A program made the position numbers and the translations under genes. Shown here piece by piece: positions 42,914 through 52,795 of a stretch of 64,000 bases of DNA. Position 1 is the stretch's first letter. Each line of letters starts with the position of its first letter. The notes under the pieces are model-generated. The model searched no databases. It saw only the letters and a program-made list of their open reading frames with translations, and had not been told where the DNA came from. Source of the DNA: Mycolicibacterium fallax (GTDB taxonomy: Bacteria > Actinomycetota > Actinomycetes > Mycobacteriales > Mycobacteriaceae); the NCBI RefSeq assembly GCF_010726955.1, contig NZ_AP022603.1:372001-436000 (forward strand), given 5' to 3'.

Positions 42914-44590
42914 ATGAATACCGACCTTGCCCCGCCGGGGCCGCTTGCCGACGGCGGGTTGCGGGTCACCGCGCTCGGCGGGATCGGCGAAATCGGCCGT
43001 AACATGACGGTTTTCGAACATCTGGGCCGGCTGCTGATCGTCGACTGCGGGGTGCTGTTTCCGACCCACGACGAGCCGGGCGTGGACCTGATCCTGCCGG
43101 ATCTGCGGCACATCGAGGACCGGCTCGACGACGTCGAGGCGCTGGTACTCACGCACGCGCACGAGGACCACATCGGCGCCATCCCGTTCCTGCTGAAGCT
43201 GCGCCCCGACATCCCGGTGGTCGGCTCGAAGTTCACCCTGGCGCTGGTCGCCGCCAAGTGCCGCGAGCACCGGATCAAGCCGGTCTTCGTGCGGGTCGCC
43301 GAGGGGCAGCGCAGCAGCCACGGGGTGTTCGAGTGCGAATACTTCGCGGTCAACCACTCCATCCCGGACGCGCTGGCCATCGCCATCCACACCGGCGCGG
43401 GCACCGTGCTGCACACCGGGGACATCAAGCTCGACCAGCTGCCGCTGGACGGCCGGCCCACCGACCTGCCCGGCATGTCGCGGCTCGGCGACGCCGGGGT
43501 GGACCTGTTCCTGTGCGATTCGACGAACTCGGAGATCCCCGGCGTCGGGCCCTCGGAGAGCGAGATCGGGCCGAACCTGCACCGGCTGATCCGCGGCGCC
43601 GAGGGCCGGGTCATCGTGGCCTGCTTCGCCTCCAACGTCGATCGCGTGCAACAGATCATCGACGCCTCGGTCGCACTCGGCCGCAAGGTGGCCTTCGTCG
43701 GGCGATCCATGGTCCGCAACATGGCGATCGCCCGGGAACTGGGGTTCCTGACCGTCGCCGACGCCGACGTCATGGACATCGGTGCCGCCGAGATGATGCC
43801 GGGGGCCAAGGTGGTGCTGATCACCACCGGCACCCAGGGCGAACCGATGGCCGCGCTGAGCCGGATGTCGCGCGGCGAGCACCGCAGCATCACCCTGACC
43901 GCCGGCGACCTGATCATCTTGTCCAGCTCGCTGATCCCCGGCAACGAGGAGGCGGTCTACGGGGTGATCGACGCGCTGGCCAAGGTCGGCGCCCGGGTGG
44001 TCACCAACAATCAGGTCCGGGTGCATGTGTCCGGGCACGCCTACTCCGGGGAACTGCTGTTCCTCTACAACGGGGTGCGGCCGCGCAACGTCATGCCGGT
44101 GCACGGCACCTGGCGGCACCTGCGCGCCAACGCCAAGCTCGCCGCCAGCACCGGGGTGCCCGAGGAGAACATCGTGATCGCCGAGAACGGCGTCAGCGTG
44201 GACCTGGTCGGCGGGCTGGCCCGCCGGGCCGGCGCGGTCCCGGTCGGCAAGATGTTCGTCGACGGCCTGATCACCGGTGACGTCGGCGACGCGACGCTCG
44301 GCGAGCGGCTGATCTTGAGCTCCGGGTTCATCGCGGTCACCGTGGTGGTGCACCGGGGCACCGGAAAGCCGGCCGGACCCGCGCACCTGCACGCCCGCGG
44401 TTTCTCCGAGGACCCCAAGGCGCTGGAACCGGCGGCCCGCAAGGTCGAGGCGGAACTGGCAAAGCTGGTCGACGACAACGTGACCGACCCGGTGCGCATC
44501 GCGCAGGTGGTCCGCCGGACCGTCGGCAAATGGGTCGGTGAGGTCTACCGGCGTCAGCCGATGATCGTGCCGACCGTCATCGAAATCTGA
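42914..44590 (+). CDS. rnj: Ribonuclease J
   Basis: A 558-residue metallo-beta-lactamase/beta-CASP nuclease. The zinc motif is THAHEDHIG (near residue 79), with later metal ligands in VNHSIPDA and HTGDIKLD. The beta-CASP part has CDSTNSE and VACFASNVDRVQ, and the C-terminal half has HVSGHAYSGELL and MPVHGTWRHL. It has both endonuclease and 5'-3' exonuclease activity in relatives (Rv2752c), acting in mRNA and rRNA processing. The ATG is 14 bp after dapA. Full length, with nothing odd. Confidence 0.96.
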   Translation: MNTDLAPPGPLADGGLRVTALGGIGEIGRNMTVFEHLGRLLIVDCGVLFPTHDEPGVDLILPDLRHIEDRLDDVEALVLTHAHEDHIGAIPFLLKLRPDIPVVGSKFTLALVAAKCREHRIKPVFVRVAEGQRSSHGVFECEYFAVNHSIPDALAIAIHTGAGTVLHTGDIKLDQLPLDGRPTDLPGMSRLGDAGVDLFLCDSTNSEIPGVGPSESEIGPNLHRLIRGAEGRVIVACFASNVDRVQQIIDASVALGRKVAFVGRSMVRNMAIARELGFLTVADADVMDIGAAEMMPGAKVVLITTGTQGEPMAALSRMSRGEHRSITLTAGDLIILSSSLIPGNEEAVYGVIDALAKVGARVVTNNQVRVHVSGHAYSGELLFLYNGVRPRNVMPVHGTWRHLRANAKLAASTGVPEENIVIAENGVSVDLVGGLARRAGAVPVGKMFVDGLITGDVGDATLGERLILSSGFIAVTVVVHRGTGKPAGPAHLHARGFSEDPKALEPAARKVEAELAKLVDDNVTDPVRIAQVVRRTVGKWVGEVYRRQPMIVPTVIEI

Positions 44591-44591
44591 C

Positions 44592-45467
44592 TCACACCCG
44601 CTGCGCGACGGCGGTCCACTCGATCTGCGACCCGGTCAGGTCGCGTCCGGTCGGGCGGATGTAGGTGTCGCGGTAGTACGCCGGGCCGGCCTGCTCGGAG
44701 AGCCGCCAGCCGTGTTCGTGCAGGACCTCGCCGAGCTGCTCGGGGACGAACCCGGTCTGCCACACCTGGGTGCGGTCCCGGAACCGTCGGTACAGCGACT
44801 CGGCGCCGTAGCGGTTCTCGCCGTCGATGAAGTCCTGGCGCACGTAGCTGAAGATCAGCTGGCTGCCCTCGGCGGCCGCCGCCAGCCGGGTGAACATCGC
44901 GCTCACCGCCGCGGGGGAAAGGTACTGGGTCAGCCCCTCGGCGATGAACAGGGTGCGGTGGCCGGCCTGGAACGTGTTGTCGGTCAGGGTTGTCCAGATG
45001 TCGTCGCGCTCCAGGTCGGCGACCACCAGGTGAACCGAATCGGGTTGCGCGCCGAGCACCCGGTGCACCACCTCGGCCTTGCGGTCGATGTTGAGTTGCT
45101 GGTCGACCTCGAACACCGGCAGCGCCGAATGCCGGGCGATCCGGTAGGCGCGGGTGTCGAAACCGGCGCCGAGCACCACCACGGCGTCGAAGGCGTTCAG
45201 CGGATCCGACACCCGGTCGTCGATCAGCCGCTTGCGGCAGGCCAGGCTCGCCCACAGCCCGGGTCCGGCGCGGTCGGCGGCCCGCACCAGCGCCTCGCGC
45301 ACCCAACCGATCCGGGCCGCGGCCACCAGCGCGCGCAGCCGGGGCGGCAGAAACGCCGCCGCCAGGTCGTCGTCGACCAGCCGGCGGCCGGCCGGGTACT
45401 GGTGCTCGATCGCCGCCAGCACCATCGGCCCGAAGGCGGTCTGGGCGGCGGCGTTGCTGGACACCAC
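44592..45467 (-). CDS. SAM-dependent methyltransferase, leucine-carboxyl-methyltransferase family (Rv2751 type)
   Basis: A 291-residue member of the PF04072-type family that is expanded in mycobacteria. The SAM loop reads AVVVLGAGFDTRAYRI. Further family features are VFEVDQQLNIDRKAE, FIAEGLTQYLSPAAVSAMF, and the C-terminal FVPEQLGEVLHEHGWRL. Substrates of most mycobacterial members are unknown. The GTG at 45467 lies 2 bp after the SDR stop, and a second GTG follows immediately, so it is the last gene of a three-gene minus-strand operon. The order (monooxygenase, SDR, methyltransferase) matches Rv2749-Rv2751. Confidence 0.88.
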   Translation of the reverse strand: MVSSNAAAQTAFGPMVLAAIEHQYPAGRRLVDDDLAAAFLPPRLRALVAAARIGWVREALVRAADRAGPGLWASLACRKRLIDDRVSDPLNAFDAVVVLGAGFDTRAYRIARHSALPVFEVDQQLNIDRKAEVVHRVLGAQPDSVHLVVADLERDDIWTTLTDNTFQAGHRTLFIAEGLTQYLSPAAVSAMFTRLAAAAEGSQLIFSYVRQDFIDGENRYGAESLYRRFRDRTQVWQTGFVPEQLGEVLHEHGWRLSEQAGPAYYRDTYIRPTGRDLTGSQIEWTAVAQRV

Positions 45468-45469
45468 GT

Positions 45470-46288
45470 TCAGCGCTTGTTGGTGTAGCCGGCGTCGACC
45501 GGCAGCGCGACCCCGGTGACGTAGCGGCCGGTGTCGGTGACCAGGTAGAACGCGGCGTTGGCGATGTCCTCGGGGTCCAGGGTCTGCACCGGCAGCGCGT
45601 TGCTCATGTCGGGGCCGCCCTGGGACTGCTGGGCCAGGCCGTCGAGCCAGGATCGGGTGAAGTCGTTGTCGATCATCGGTGTGTTCACCCCGGCCGGATG
45701 CACCGAGTTGACCCGGATCCGGTGCGGTGCAAGCAGGTTCGCGTACACCCGCATCAGCCCGACGATGCCGTGCTTGGCCGCCGCGTAGCCGATCGAGCCG
45801 GCCATCGGCGCGGCAAGTCCGACCAGGCCGGCCACCGAGCTGGTCAGCACAATGGATCCGCCGTTGCCGTATTTGATCATCGGCCGCATGGCGGCCTCGA
45901 CGGTGTTGTAGACGCCGGTCAGGTTGACGTCGATGACGTCCTGCCAGGCGTCCTCGCCGGCCATCGGCGCGATGCCGGCGTTGGCGATGACGATGTCGAG
46001 CCGATCGCCCAGGGCGGCGGTCCCGTCGCGCAGCGCGGCGGTCAGGGCCGCGCGGTCGCGGACGTCGGCGTGCGCCGTCACGCACCGCGCGCCGGCCTGC
46101 GCCACCAGTTCGGCGGTGTGCTCGAGGTCGGCGGCATCGGCCAGCGGGTAGGGCACCGAGTCGATCGGTGCGCACAGGTCGACGGCGATGATGTCGGCGC
46201 CGGCACCAGCGAGCTTGACCGCGTGCGCGCGGCCCTGCCCGCGCGCCGCGCCGGTGATGAAGGCGATCTGCCCGTCGAGGACCCCCAT
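45470..46288 (-). CDS. Short-chain dehydrogenase, probably of the mycofactocin-coupled subfamily
   Basis: A 272-residue SDR. The NAD site is [15 protein letters not shown], the acidic strand DIIAVDLC, then IANAGIAPM, the catalytic Ser in [11 protein letters not shown] and YAAAKHG for Tyr and Lys. The GARGQGRxHA start, the long insertion after [14 protein letters not shown] and the VDAGYTNK end fit the SDR subfamily described as mycofactocin-dependent, whose NAD is held tightly. That assignment rests on resemblance only; the mycofactocin genes are not in this window. It lies 2 bp from both neighbours. Confidence 0.88.
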   Translation of the reverse strand: MGVLDGQIAFITGAARGQGRAHAVKLAGAGADIIAVDLCAPIDSVPYPLADAADLEHTAELVAQAGARCVTAHADVRDRAALTAALRDGTAALGDRLDIVIANAGIAPMAGEDAWQDVIDVNLTGVYNTVEAAMRPMIKYGNGGSIVLTSSVAGLVGLAAPMAGSIGYAAAKHGIVGLMRVYANLLAPHRIRVNSVHPAGVNTPMIDNDFTRSWLDGLAQQSQGGPDMSNALPVQTLDPEDIANAAFYLVTDTGRYVTGVALPVDAGYTNKR

Positions 46289-46290
46289 GC

Positions 46291-46605
46291 TCAGCCCCGC
46301 ACCAGCCCCTTGGCCGGGTCGCCGCCGTCGACCGGGGTGAGCACCTTGATGTCCGGGGCGCCGTCGAGCAGCGGCCCCACGGTGCCGAACAGCGTGGCGA
46401 CCGACGGCGCGGCGCTGTGCGCCTGCAGGGCGGCCTGATCGGCCCACTGCTCGACGAAGACGAAGGTGTTGTCGCTCTCGTGCAGGGCGTAGAGCTCGCA
46501 GCCCGGCTCGGCATGGACCTCCTCGACCGCCGCCCGGCAGGCCGCGCGGACCGCGTCGACCGTTTCGGGCAGGGCGGTCATGGTGGCGACAACGACAACC
46601 GGCAT
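46291..46605 (-). CDS. Antibiotic-biosynthesis-monooxygenase (ABM) domain protein
   Basis: A 104-residue single ABM (ferredoxin-like dimeric barrel) domain: [48 protein letters not shown] and AHSAAPSV. Such small proteins are quinol or aldehyde monooxygenases or heme-degradation relatives; the real reaction here is unknown. The ATG follows GAAGGAG, and TAGGGT on the minus strand (46648-46653) is a good -10 with a short leader. It is the first gene of the operon with the SDR and methyltransferase, the same set as Rv2749-Rv2751. Confidence 0.85.
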   Translation of the reverse strand: MPVVVVATMTALPETVDAVRAACRAAVEEVHAEPGCELYALHESDNTFVFVEQWADQAALQAHSAAPSVATLFGTVGPLLDGAPDIKVLTPVDGGDPAKGLVRG

Positions 46606-46755
46606 GGTTGCGGCTCCTTCGGGTGTGACAACGGTGTGTTCCGCCTCACCCTAAACCCGGCCACCGACGGCTCGGGGGAGGTCCGTCGGTAACGAACCGG
46701 TTGCGGCCGGGCCCGTGACCCCTGTGGCGGATGGTGTTGATGAGGCGTCTGGGAC

Positions 46756-46761
46756 TAGGCT
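46756..46761 (+). promoter_or_regulatory. -10 element of ftsK (leaderless)
   Basis: TAGGCT, then GGGCCGC (7 nt), then the ATG of ftsK at 46769. This decides the start against an upstream in-frame codon. Confidence 0.65.
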
Positions 46762-46768
46762 GGGCCGC

Positions 46769-49447
46769 ATGTCAAGTAAGACCGCGGCCCGATCCGGCAG
46801 CAAAAAGAGCAGGTCAGGGGCTACGCCTCGGTCCGGCTCCGGGGCAAACGCCAAGGGCAAGCGGCCCGCCCCGCGCAAGCCGTCGACCGCCCGCAGCGCG
46901 CCGGCCAAGCGTCCGGCGCGCCCGGCGCCGCAGGGATCGGCCGTCGGTACCGCCGGCGTCGCCGTCGGCCGCGCGAGCCGGGCCACCTGGCTGCTGTTGG
47001 CCCGCGGCGCCGGCGGCACCGTCCGCTCGGCCGGCCGCGCCCAGCACATCGAGCCCGATCACCGCCGCGACGGCATCGGGCTGGCCCTGCTGCTGCTGGC
47101 CGCGGTGGTGGCGGCCGCGTCCTGGTTCGACGCCGCCCCGCCGGTCGGGGGCTGGATCGACACCGCGCTGCGCAGCCTGCTCGGCTCCGGTGTGATGGTG
47201 CTGCCGGTGGCCCTTGCGGTGGCCGCCATCGTGCTGATGCGCACCGAGCCGGACCCGGAGTCGCGGCCCCGGCTGATCCTGGGCGTGCTGATGGTGGCGC
47301 TGCCGGTGCTGGGCCTGTGGCACCTGTGGTCGGGCTCCCCGGCCGATCCGGTCGCCCGGCGCAGCGCGGCCGGCTTCGCCGGCTTCGCCCTCGGCGGTCC
47401 GCTGTCGGACGGCCTGACCGTGTGGTTGGCCGCGCCGCTGCTGTTCATGGCCGCGGTCTTCGGCGTGCTGCTGATCACCGGAACCTCGGTCCGGGACGTG
47501 CCCGCGACGCTGCGCACCATGTTCACCGCCCGGCTGGACCGCGACCACGACGTCTACGACGCCTACGACGCCTACGACGACTACGACGAGGACTACGCCG
47601 ACTACGACGAGTTCGCCGACGACTACCCCGGCGACCCGGCCGAGCCCGACGACGGCGACGGGCCCGGTCGTCGCCGCGGGTCGCGGCGCGGCGACGCCGC
47701 CACCCGGGAGCTGCCGCGCGGCGCCGCGGGCCCGGTCGACGACTTCTCCGACGGCTACTACGACGACCCGTCCCACTACGGGGACACCGACGAGGCGTCC
47801 TGGCAGGGCGCCAGCCCCGCCGACAACTACCCGCTGACCGAGCCGGCGCCGCGGACCCGCAAGCGCCCGGCCAAGCCGGCCCGCGCCGCCGCCGCGGCGC
47901 CCGCCGCGGCGCCCGCCGCCGAGTCCGACAGCATCGACACCACCGCGCTGGACCGGGTGGTGGAGGGGACCTACGCGCTGCCGACGCTGGACCTGCTCTG
48001 CGAGGGCGATCCGCCGCGGCGGGCCAGCCGGGACAACGACCGGATCATCGCCGCGATCTCCGAGGTGCTGTCCCAGTTCAAGGTCGACGCGACCGTCACC
48101 GGCTATCAGCGCGGACCGACCGTCACCCGCTACGAGATCGAGCTCGGGCCCGGGGTCCGGGTGGAGCGGTTCACCCAGCTGCAGCGCAACCTGGCCTATG
48201 CGGTGGCCAACGAACACATCCGGCTGCTCGCCCCGATCCCGGGCAAGTCCGCCGTCGGCATCGAGGTGCCCAACTCCGACCGCGAGCTGGTCCGGCTGCG
48301 CGACGTGCTCAGCGCGCCGAGCACCCGCAAGGATCACCACCCGATGGTGTTCGGCATCGGCAAGGACGTCGAGGGCCACTTCGTCAGCTACAACCTGGCC
48401 AAGATGCCGCACCTGCTGGTGGCCGGCTCCACCGGCTCGGGTAAGTCCAGCTTCATCAACTCGATGCTGGTCTCGCTGCTGCAGCGGGCCACCCCCGAGG
48501 AAGTCCGGATGATCCTGATCGACCCGAAGATGGTGGAATTCCCGCCGTACCAGGGGATTCCGCACCTGATCACGCCGGTGATCATCGACCCGAAGAAGGC
48601 CGCCGCCGCGCTGGCCTGGCTGGTCGAGGAGATGGAACAGCGCTACCAGGACATGAGCGCCAGCGGGGTGCGGCACATCGACGACTTCAACGCCAAGGTG
48701 CGCTCCGGGGAGATCACCGCGCCGCTGGGCAGCGAGCGGGTCTACCGGCCGTACCCCTACATCCTGTGCGTGGTCGATGAGCTCGCCGACCTGATGATGC
48801 AGGCGCCGCGCGACGTCGAGGACGCCATCGTGCGGATCACCCAGAAGGCCCGCGCCGCGGGCATCCACCTAGTGCTGGCCACCCAGCAGCCGGTGGTGTC
48901 GGTGGTCACCGGCCTGATCAAGGCCAACGTGCCGTCCCGGATGGCCTTCGGGGTCACCAACGCGACCAACTCGCGGGTCATCCTCGACCAGGTCGGCGCC
49001 GAGAAGCTGACCGGCAAGGGCGACGGGCTGTTCCACCCGTCCGAGTTGCCCAAGCCGATCCGCGTGCAGGGCGCCTTCGTCAGCGACGAGGAGATCCAGG
49101 CCGTCGTCGCGTTCACCAAGGCGCAGGCCGAGCCGGAGTTCATCGAGGGCGTCACCGTCAAGACCGTCGAGAAGCGCGAGATCGACAGCGACATCGGCGA
49201 CGACATGGACGTCCTGCTGCAGGCCGTCGAACTGGTGGTGTCCAGCCAGTTCGGCTCCACCTCGATGCTGCAGCGCAAGCTGCGGGTCGGTTTCGCCAAG
49301 GCTGGCCGGTTGATGGACCTGATGGAGACCCGCAGCATCGTCGGGCCCTCGGAGGGTTCCAAGGCGCGCGAGGTGCTGGTCAAGCCCGACGAGTTGGCGG
49401 GCACCCTGGCGCTGATCGCCGGCGGCAGCGACGCGGTGGGCGGCTGA
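46769..49447 (+). CDS. ftsK: DNA translocase FtsK
   Basis: An 892-residue FtsK/SpoIIIE ATPase acting at the septum to move chromosome ends and dimer sites. After a basic, Ser/Lys/Pro-rich tail (residues 1-85) come four membrane helices (about 105-250). An acidic linker follows in which Tyr-Asp units repeat (about 260-300), then an Ala/Pro segment. The motor has Walker A GSTGSGKS (about 556) and [12 protein letters not shown]. The C-terminal winged-helix gamma domain reads [20 protein letters not shown]. The start follows a leaderless promoter. Length and order are normal; the DNA of the acidic linker is low-complexity (TACGAC units, about 47549-47630). Confidence 0.95.
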   Translation: MSSKTAARSGSKKSRSGATPRSGSGANAKGKRPAPRKPSTARSAPAKRPARPAPQGSAVGTAGVAVGRASRATWLLLARGAGGTVRSAGRAQHIEPDHRRDGIGLALLLLAAVVAAASWFDAAPPVGGWIDTALRSLLGSGVMVLPVALAVAAIVLMRTEPDPESRPRLILGVLMVALPVLGLWHLWSGSPADPVARRSAAGFAGFALGGPLSDGLTVWLAAPLLFMAAVFGVLLITGTSVRDVPATLRTMFTARLDRDHDVYDAYDAYDDYDEDYADYDEFADDYPGDPAEPDDGDGPGRRRGSRRGDAATRELPRGAAGPVDDFSDGYYDDPSHYGDTDEASWQGASPADNYPLTEPAPRTRKRPAKPARAAAAAPAAAPAAESDSIDTTALDRVVEGTYALPTLDLLCEGDPPRRASRDNDRIIAAISEVLSQFKVDATVTGYQRGPTVTRYEIELGPGVRVERFTQLQRNLAYAVANEHIRLLAPIPGKSAVGIEVPNSDRELVRLRDVLSAPSTRKDHHPMVFGIGKDVEGHFVSYNLAKMPHLLVAGSTGSGKSSFINSMLVSLLQRATPEEVRMILIDPKMVEFPPYQGIPHLITPVIIDPKKAAAALAWLVEEMEQRYQDMSASGVRHIDDFNAKVRSGEITAPLGSERVYRPYPYILCVVDELADLMMQAPRDVEDAIVRITQKARAAGIHLVLATQQPVVSVVTGLIKANVPSRMAFGVTNATNSRVILDQVGAEKLTGKGDGLFHPSELPKPIRVQGAFVSDEEIQAVVAFTKAQAEPEFIEGVTVKTVEKREIDSDIGDDMDVLLQAVELVVSSQFGSTSMLQRKLRVGFAKAGRLMDLMETRSIVGPSEGSKAREVLVKPDELAGTLALIAGGSDAVGG

Positions 49448-49448
49448 C

Positions 49449-49502
49449 GGCTACACCACCGCCAGCGGCCACACCACAGCCAGCGGCTACAAAACCGCCA
49501 GC
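49449..49502. repeat. Three 18-bp tandem repeats between ftsK and argA
   Basis: GGCTACACCACCGCCAGC (49449-49466), GGCCACACCACAGCCAGC (49467-49484) and GGCTACAAAACCGCCAGC (49485-49502). They begin 2 bp after the ftsK stop, and the third overlaps the last codons of the convergent argA gene. I see no hairpin, so this is probably a minisatellite rather than a terminator. Confidence 0.85.
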
Positions 49503-50008
49503 ATCCGGGTGTTGCCCAGGATGTTCGGTTTGACGTAGCTCAGGTCGAGGAACTCCGCCACGCCGATGTCGTAGGAGCGGCACATCTCCTCGTACACCTC
49601 GGCGGTGACCGGGGTGCCCTCGATCTCGGCGAAGCCGTGCCCGCCGAAGAACTCGGTTTCGAAGGTCAGCACGAACAACCGCTTGAGCTCCAGGGTGCGG
49701 GCCACCTCCAGCAACTTGACGACGATCGCGTGCCCGACGCCGCGGCCCTTGACCCGCGGATCGACCGCAACGGTGCGCACCTCGCCGAGGTCGGCCCACA
49801 GCACGTGCAGCGCCCCGCAGCCGACCACCGTGCCGGACAGCTCGGCGACCCAGAATTCCTGCACGGATTCGTAGAGCGTGACGAGGTTTTTCTCCAGCAG
49901 AATCTTGCCGGCGTAGGTGTCGACCAGCCGCTTGATCGCCGGCACATCGGAGGTGCGGGCGCGCCGAACTTCGATGACCTCGACCTGCTGCCCGGCACCG
50001 GCGTCCAC
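49487..50008 (-). CDS. argA: L-glutamate/amino-acid N-acetyltransferase (ArgA, Rv2747 type)
   Basis: A 173-residue GNAT acetyltransferase catalysing the first step of arginine synthesis in mycobacteria, where a short stand-alone GNAT replaces the long classical ArgA. The pattern is VRRARTSDVPAIKRLVDTYA, the CoA-binding VDPRVKGRGVGHAIV, FVLTFETEFFGGHGF and the conserved end LSYVKPNILGNTRML. The GTG at 50008 gives the M. tuberculosis length and follows TACTGT-N6 on the minus strand. It is divergent from pgsA. The last codons are formed by the third 18-bp repeat. Confidence 0.93.
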   Translation of the reverse strand: MDAGAGQQVEVIEVRRARTSDVPAIKRLVDTYAGKILLEKNLVTLYESVQEFWVAELSGTVVGCGALHVLWADLGEVRTVAVDPRVKGRGVGHAIVVKLLEVARTLELKRLFVLTFETEFFGGHGFAEIEGTPVTAEVYEEMCRSYDIGVAEFLDLSYVKPNILGNTRMLAVL

Positions 50009-50014
50009 GGATGC

Positions 50015-50020
50015 ACAGTA
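50015..50020 (-). promoter_or_regulatory. -10 element of argA (leaderless)
   Basis: TACTGT on the minus strand, then GCATCC (6 nt), then the GTG start. Confidence 0.55.
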
Positions 50021-50049
50021 GGGCCTCCGGGCCCGGTGACGCCAACCGA

Positions 50050-50055
50050 TATCCT
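50050..50055 (+). promoter_or_regulatory. -10 element of pgsA (leaderless)
   Basis: TATCCT, then GTGGCC (6 nt), then the GTG of pgsA at 50062, which sets its start. Confidence 0.6.
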
Positions 50056-50061
50056 GTGGCC

Positions 50062-50664
50062 GTGTCGGGGCTCCCACCCGCCGGAGACCCGGCGTCACCA
50101 GCGAGCGTATTCAACGTCGCCAATTTCCTGACCGGCGTGCGCCTGGTGCTGGTTCCGGTGTTCCTGCTGGCGCTGTTCGCCGACGACGGTCACGACCCCG
50201 CCTTCCGGGTGGTGGCGTTCGTGATCTTCACCGTGGCGGTCGTCACCGACCACCTGGACGGCCGGATCGCCCGCAGCTACGGCATGGTGACCGAGTTCGG
50301 CAAGCTCGCCGACCCGATCGCCGACAAGATGCTCATCGGCGCGGCGCTGATCGGCCTGTCCATGCTGCAGGACCTGCCGTGGTGGGTGACCCTGGTGATC
50401 CTGGCTCGGGAGATCGGCGTCACGCTGCTGCGGCTGGCGGTGCTGCGCCGCGGCGTCATCCCGGCCAGTCGCGGCGGCAAGCTCAAGACGCTGGTCCAGG
50501 CCGTGGCGATCGGTCTGTTCATCCTGCCGCTGCACGATTGGCCGGCGCCCTGGCTCACCACCGCCTGGGTGGTGATGTGGGCGGCGATCGTGCTGACCGT
50601 CGTCACCGGAGCCGATTATCTGATCTCAGCGCTGCGCGGCGGGAACCAATCATCGCGCGCCTGA
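50062..50664 (+). CDS. pgsA: CDP-diacylglycerol--glycerol-3-phosphate 3-phosphatidyltransferase family protein (PgsA3 type)
   Basis: A 200-residue CDP-alcohol phosphatidyltransferase with about four to six membrane helices. Most of the family signature D-G-x2-A-R-x8-G-x3-D-x3-D is visible as [27 protein letters not shown]. The N-terminus [17 protein letters not shown] is typical of phosphatidylglycerophosphate synthases. Orthologous by position to Rv2746c. It makes phosphatidylglycerophosphate or a related lipid head group at the inner membrane. The start follows a leaderless promoter; clgR begins 70 bp downstream. Confidence 0.93.
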   Translation: MSGLPPAGDPASPASVFNVANFLTGVRLVLVPVFLLALFADDGHDPAFRVVAFVIFTVAVVTDHLDGRIARSYGMVTEFGKLADPIADKMLIGAALIGLSMLQDLPWWVTLVILAREIGVTLLRLAVLRRGVIPASRGGKLKTLVQAVAIGLFILPLHDWPAPWLTTAWVVMWAAIVLTVVTGADYLISALRGGNQSSRA

Positions 50665-50734
50665 CGTTGAACCTCAGGACGGTCGGCGGTGTCACGACGC
50701 TCGACGGTGCTACGACGGACGAAGGAGAATCCGA

Positions 50735-51046
50735 ATGACGGCTCTGCTGCGCGAGGCGATCGGCGAGGAGCTGCGCCGGACCCGTATTGCACAGGGGCGC
50801 ACGCTGCGGGAGGTGTCCGATTCGGCGCGGGTGAGCCTGGGGTACCTGTCGGAGGTGGAGCGCGGCCGCAAGGAGGCCTCCAGTGAACTGCTGAGCGCGA
50901 TCTGCGGTGCCCTGGACCTGCCGTTGTCCAGGGTTCTGCTGGGCGCGGGGGAGCGGTTGAACCGCAGCGAACGGGTCGGTGCCGCGCACATCGACCGCGC
51001 CACCAAGGTGGTCATTCCGCCGGTTCCGGCGATGGCGGTTGCCTGA
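50735..51046 (+). CDS. clgR: ClgR, XRE-type regulator of Clp proteases and envelope stress
   Basis: A 103-residue helix-turn-helix activator. The HTH reads [37 protein letters not shown] in two pieces (about residues 14-50), as in mycobacterial and corynebacterial ClgR, which activates clpP1P2, clpC and the psp genes. The short hydrophobic tail PAMAVA could be the degron through which Clp protease limits ClgR; that is known for the family, not shown here. The ATG has a strong GAAGGAG. It precedes pspA and pspM, as in Rv2745c-Rv2743c. Confidence 0.95.
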   Translation: MTALLREAIGEELRRTRIAQGRTLREVSDSARVSLGYLSEVERGRKEASSELLSAICGALDLPLSRVLLGAGERLNRSERVGAAHIDRATKVVIPPVPAMAVA

Positions 51047-51172
51047 TCGGCCGTTTTTTGGCCGTTTCGGGCGTGATGTCGGCGGGCCGAGCCGATAGGG
51101 TTTGAAAGCAGAACGGCGCGGCGGCGAACGCCGCGCGGGATCGATCAACGACAGCGAAGGTGGAGCAAAGTC

Positions 51173-51973
51173 ATGGCCAACCCGTTCTCCAAGGCGTGGC
51201 GTTACCTGATGGCGCTGTTCAACTCGAAGATCGACGAGCACGCCGATCCGAAGGTGCAGATTCAGCAGGCCATCGAGGAGGCGCAGCGTCAGCATCAGGG
51301 TCTGACCCAGCAGGCCGCCCAGGTGATCGGTAACCAGCGTCAGCTGGAGATGCGGCTCAATCGTCAGCTCGCCGACATCGAGAAGCTGCAGGTCAATGTG
51401 CGTCAGGCGCTGACGCTGGCCGACCAGGCCGCCGGCACCGGTGACGCCGCCAAGGCCACCGAGTACACCAACGCCGCCGAGGCGTTCGCCGCCCAGCTGG
51501 TCACCGCCGAACAGAGCGTGGAGGACCTCAAGACCCTGCACGATCAGGCGCTCGGTGCGGCCAGCCAGGCCAAGCGGGCCGTCGAACAGAACGCGATGGT
51601 GCTGCAGCAGCGCATCGCCGAGCGCACCAAGCTGCTCTCCCAGCTGGAGCAGGCCAAGATGCAGGAGCAGGTCAGCGCGTCGCTGCGGTCGATGAGTGAG
51701 ATCGCCGCCCCCGGCAACACCCCGAGCCTGGAGGAGGTGCGCGACAAGATCGAGCGCCGCTACGCCGACGCGATGGGCGCCGCCGAGCTCGCGCAGAACT
51801 CGGTGCAGGGCCGGATGATGGAGATTCAGCAGGCCAGCGTGCAGATGGCCGGGCACAGCCGGCTCGAGCAGATCCGTGCGTCGATGCGCGGTGACACGCT
51901 GCCGGCCGGCGGGTCCGCCGCCCCGGCGACGCCCACCCAGCTGCCGACGCCGGAAAATCCGTTGGGCCACTGA
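51173..51973 (+). CDS. pspA: PspA, phage-shock / 35-kDa antigen-type membrane stress protein
   Basis: A 266-residue PspA/Vipp1-type protein, almost fully helical. It has an amphipathic N-terminus ([20 protein letters not shown]), long coiled coils ([39 protein letters not shown]) and a flexible Pro/Ala-rich tail. It coats and stabilises the inner membrane under stress, and in mycobacteria works with ClgR and PspM. The 126-bp gap after clgR has TAGGGT (51096-51101) as a possible own promoter. The start of pspM overlaps its stop by one base (TGATG). Confidence 0.95.
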   Translation: MANPFSKAWRYLMALFNSKIDEHADPKVQIQQAIEEAQRQHQGLTQQAAQVIGNQRQLEMRLNRQLADIEKLQVNVRQALTLADQAAGTGDAAKATEYTNAAEAFAAQLVTAEQSVEDLKTLHDQALGAASQAKRAVEQNAMVLQQRIAERTKLLSQLEQAKMQEQVSASLRSMSEIAAPGNTPSLEEVRDKIERRYADAMGAAELAQNSVQGRMMEIQQASVQMAGHSRLEQIRASMRGDTLPAGGSAAPATPTQLPTPENPLGH

Positions 51974-52794
51974 TGTCCGGCGGGTCGCTTTCCCGGGCGG
52001 TGCGGGGATTGCTGCAGCGCGGGGTCGACGCGGCCAGCGAGGCCGCCGACACCGCGGCGCACACGCTGCGGCTGGCCGCCGACCCGCGGGCCCGCCAGCT
52101 GCGCAAACGCCGGTACGCGTGGTGGCTGGGAACGGTCTTCACCGGCGCCATGCTGACGCTGATCGGTGTCACCGCGCTGCTCGCGCTGTGGGACCTGCCG
52201 CCCTGGGCGCTGCTGATCCCCGGGCTGATGGCGGCCGCCGCGGCCTTCCCGGCGACGCTGGCGTTCCTGCGGTTCCGCCGGCTGCGGGCCCTTCCGCTGC
52301 CCACCCCGCGGCCAGCCAACAGCCGCAAGCTGCCGCCGCACGGTTCGGCGGCCCGCCCGGCCATGTACGCCCTGGGCGCCTCCGAGCGCGGGCTGTTCTC
52401 GCTGCTCGGGGTTCTCGAGCGCGGCGACCTGCTGCCCGGCGAGGAGCTGCGCGAACTGACCGAGGCGGCCAACCACGCGTCCTCGACGATGACGGCCACC
52501 GCGGCCGAGGTGGTGTCCATGGAGCGGGCGGCCGCGACGAGCCCGGACAGCCGCAGCTTCCTGGTGCCGACCATCAACGCCTACACCACCCAGCTCAGCG
52601 CCGGTGTGCGTCAGTACAACGCGATGGTCACCGCCGCCGCGCAACTGGTGTCCTCGGTCAACGGCGGACCCGGTGCCGCGTCGGCCTCGCCGATGTCGGC
52701 CCAGCGCTACCGCGGCGAGCTGATCGGTGCCACCGACCGGATGCTCGGCTGGGCCGACGCCTTCGAGCAGCTCGGCCAGCTGCGCCGGGCCTGA
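51973..52794 (+). CDS. pspM: PspM, membrane partner of PspA (Rv2743c type)
   Basis: A 273-residue integral membrane protein. After a basic N-terminal helix there are two membrane segments at about residues 50-75 (WWLGTVFTGAMLTLIGVTA) and 78-100 (WALLIPGLMAAAAAFPATL). A soluble C-terminal domain follows (MYALGASERGLFSLLGVLER ... YRGELIGATDRMLGWADAF). Position and layout match Rv2743c, reported to hold PspA at the membrane. The fourth gene of the M. tuberculosis cluster (Rv2742c) is absent here: a convergent ephG gene ends just 1 bp away. Confidence 0.88.
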   Translation: MSGGSLSRAVRGLLQRGVDAASEAADTAAHTLRLAADPRARQLRKRRYAWWLGTVFTGAMLTLIGVTALLALWDLPPWALLIPGLMAAAAAFPATLAFLRFRRLRALPLPTPRPANSRKLPPHGSAARPAMYALGASERGLFSLLGVLERGDLLPGEELRELTEAANHASSTMTATAAEVVSMERAAATSPDSRSFLVPTINAYTTQLSAGVRQYNAMVTAAAQLVSSVNGGPGAASASPMSAQRYRGELIGATDRMLGWADAFEQLGQLRRA

Positions 52795-52795
52795 G

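Noticed and set aside
47549..47630. TACGAC-rich repeat in ftsK as a regulatory or recombination element
   Set aside because: It simply encodes the Tyr/Asp-rich acidic linker of FtsK, a region that is low-complexity in many actinobacterial FtsK proteins.
46814..48868. 684-codon minus-strand frame opposite ftsK
   Set aside because: Val/Gly-rich shadow of the acidic linker and motor of FtsK.
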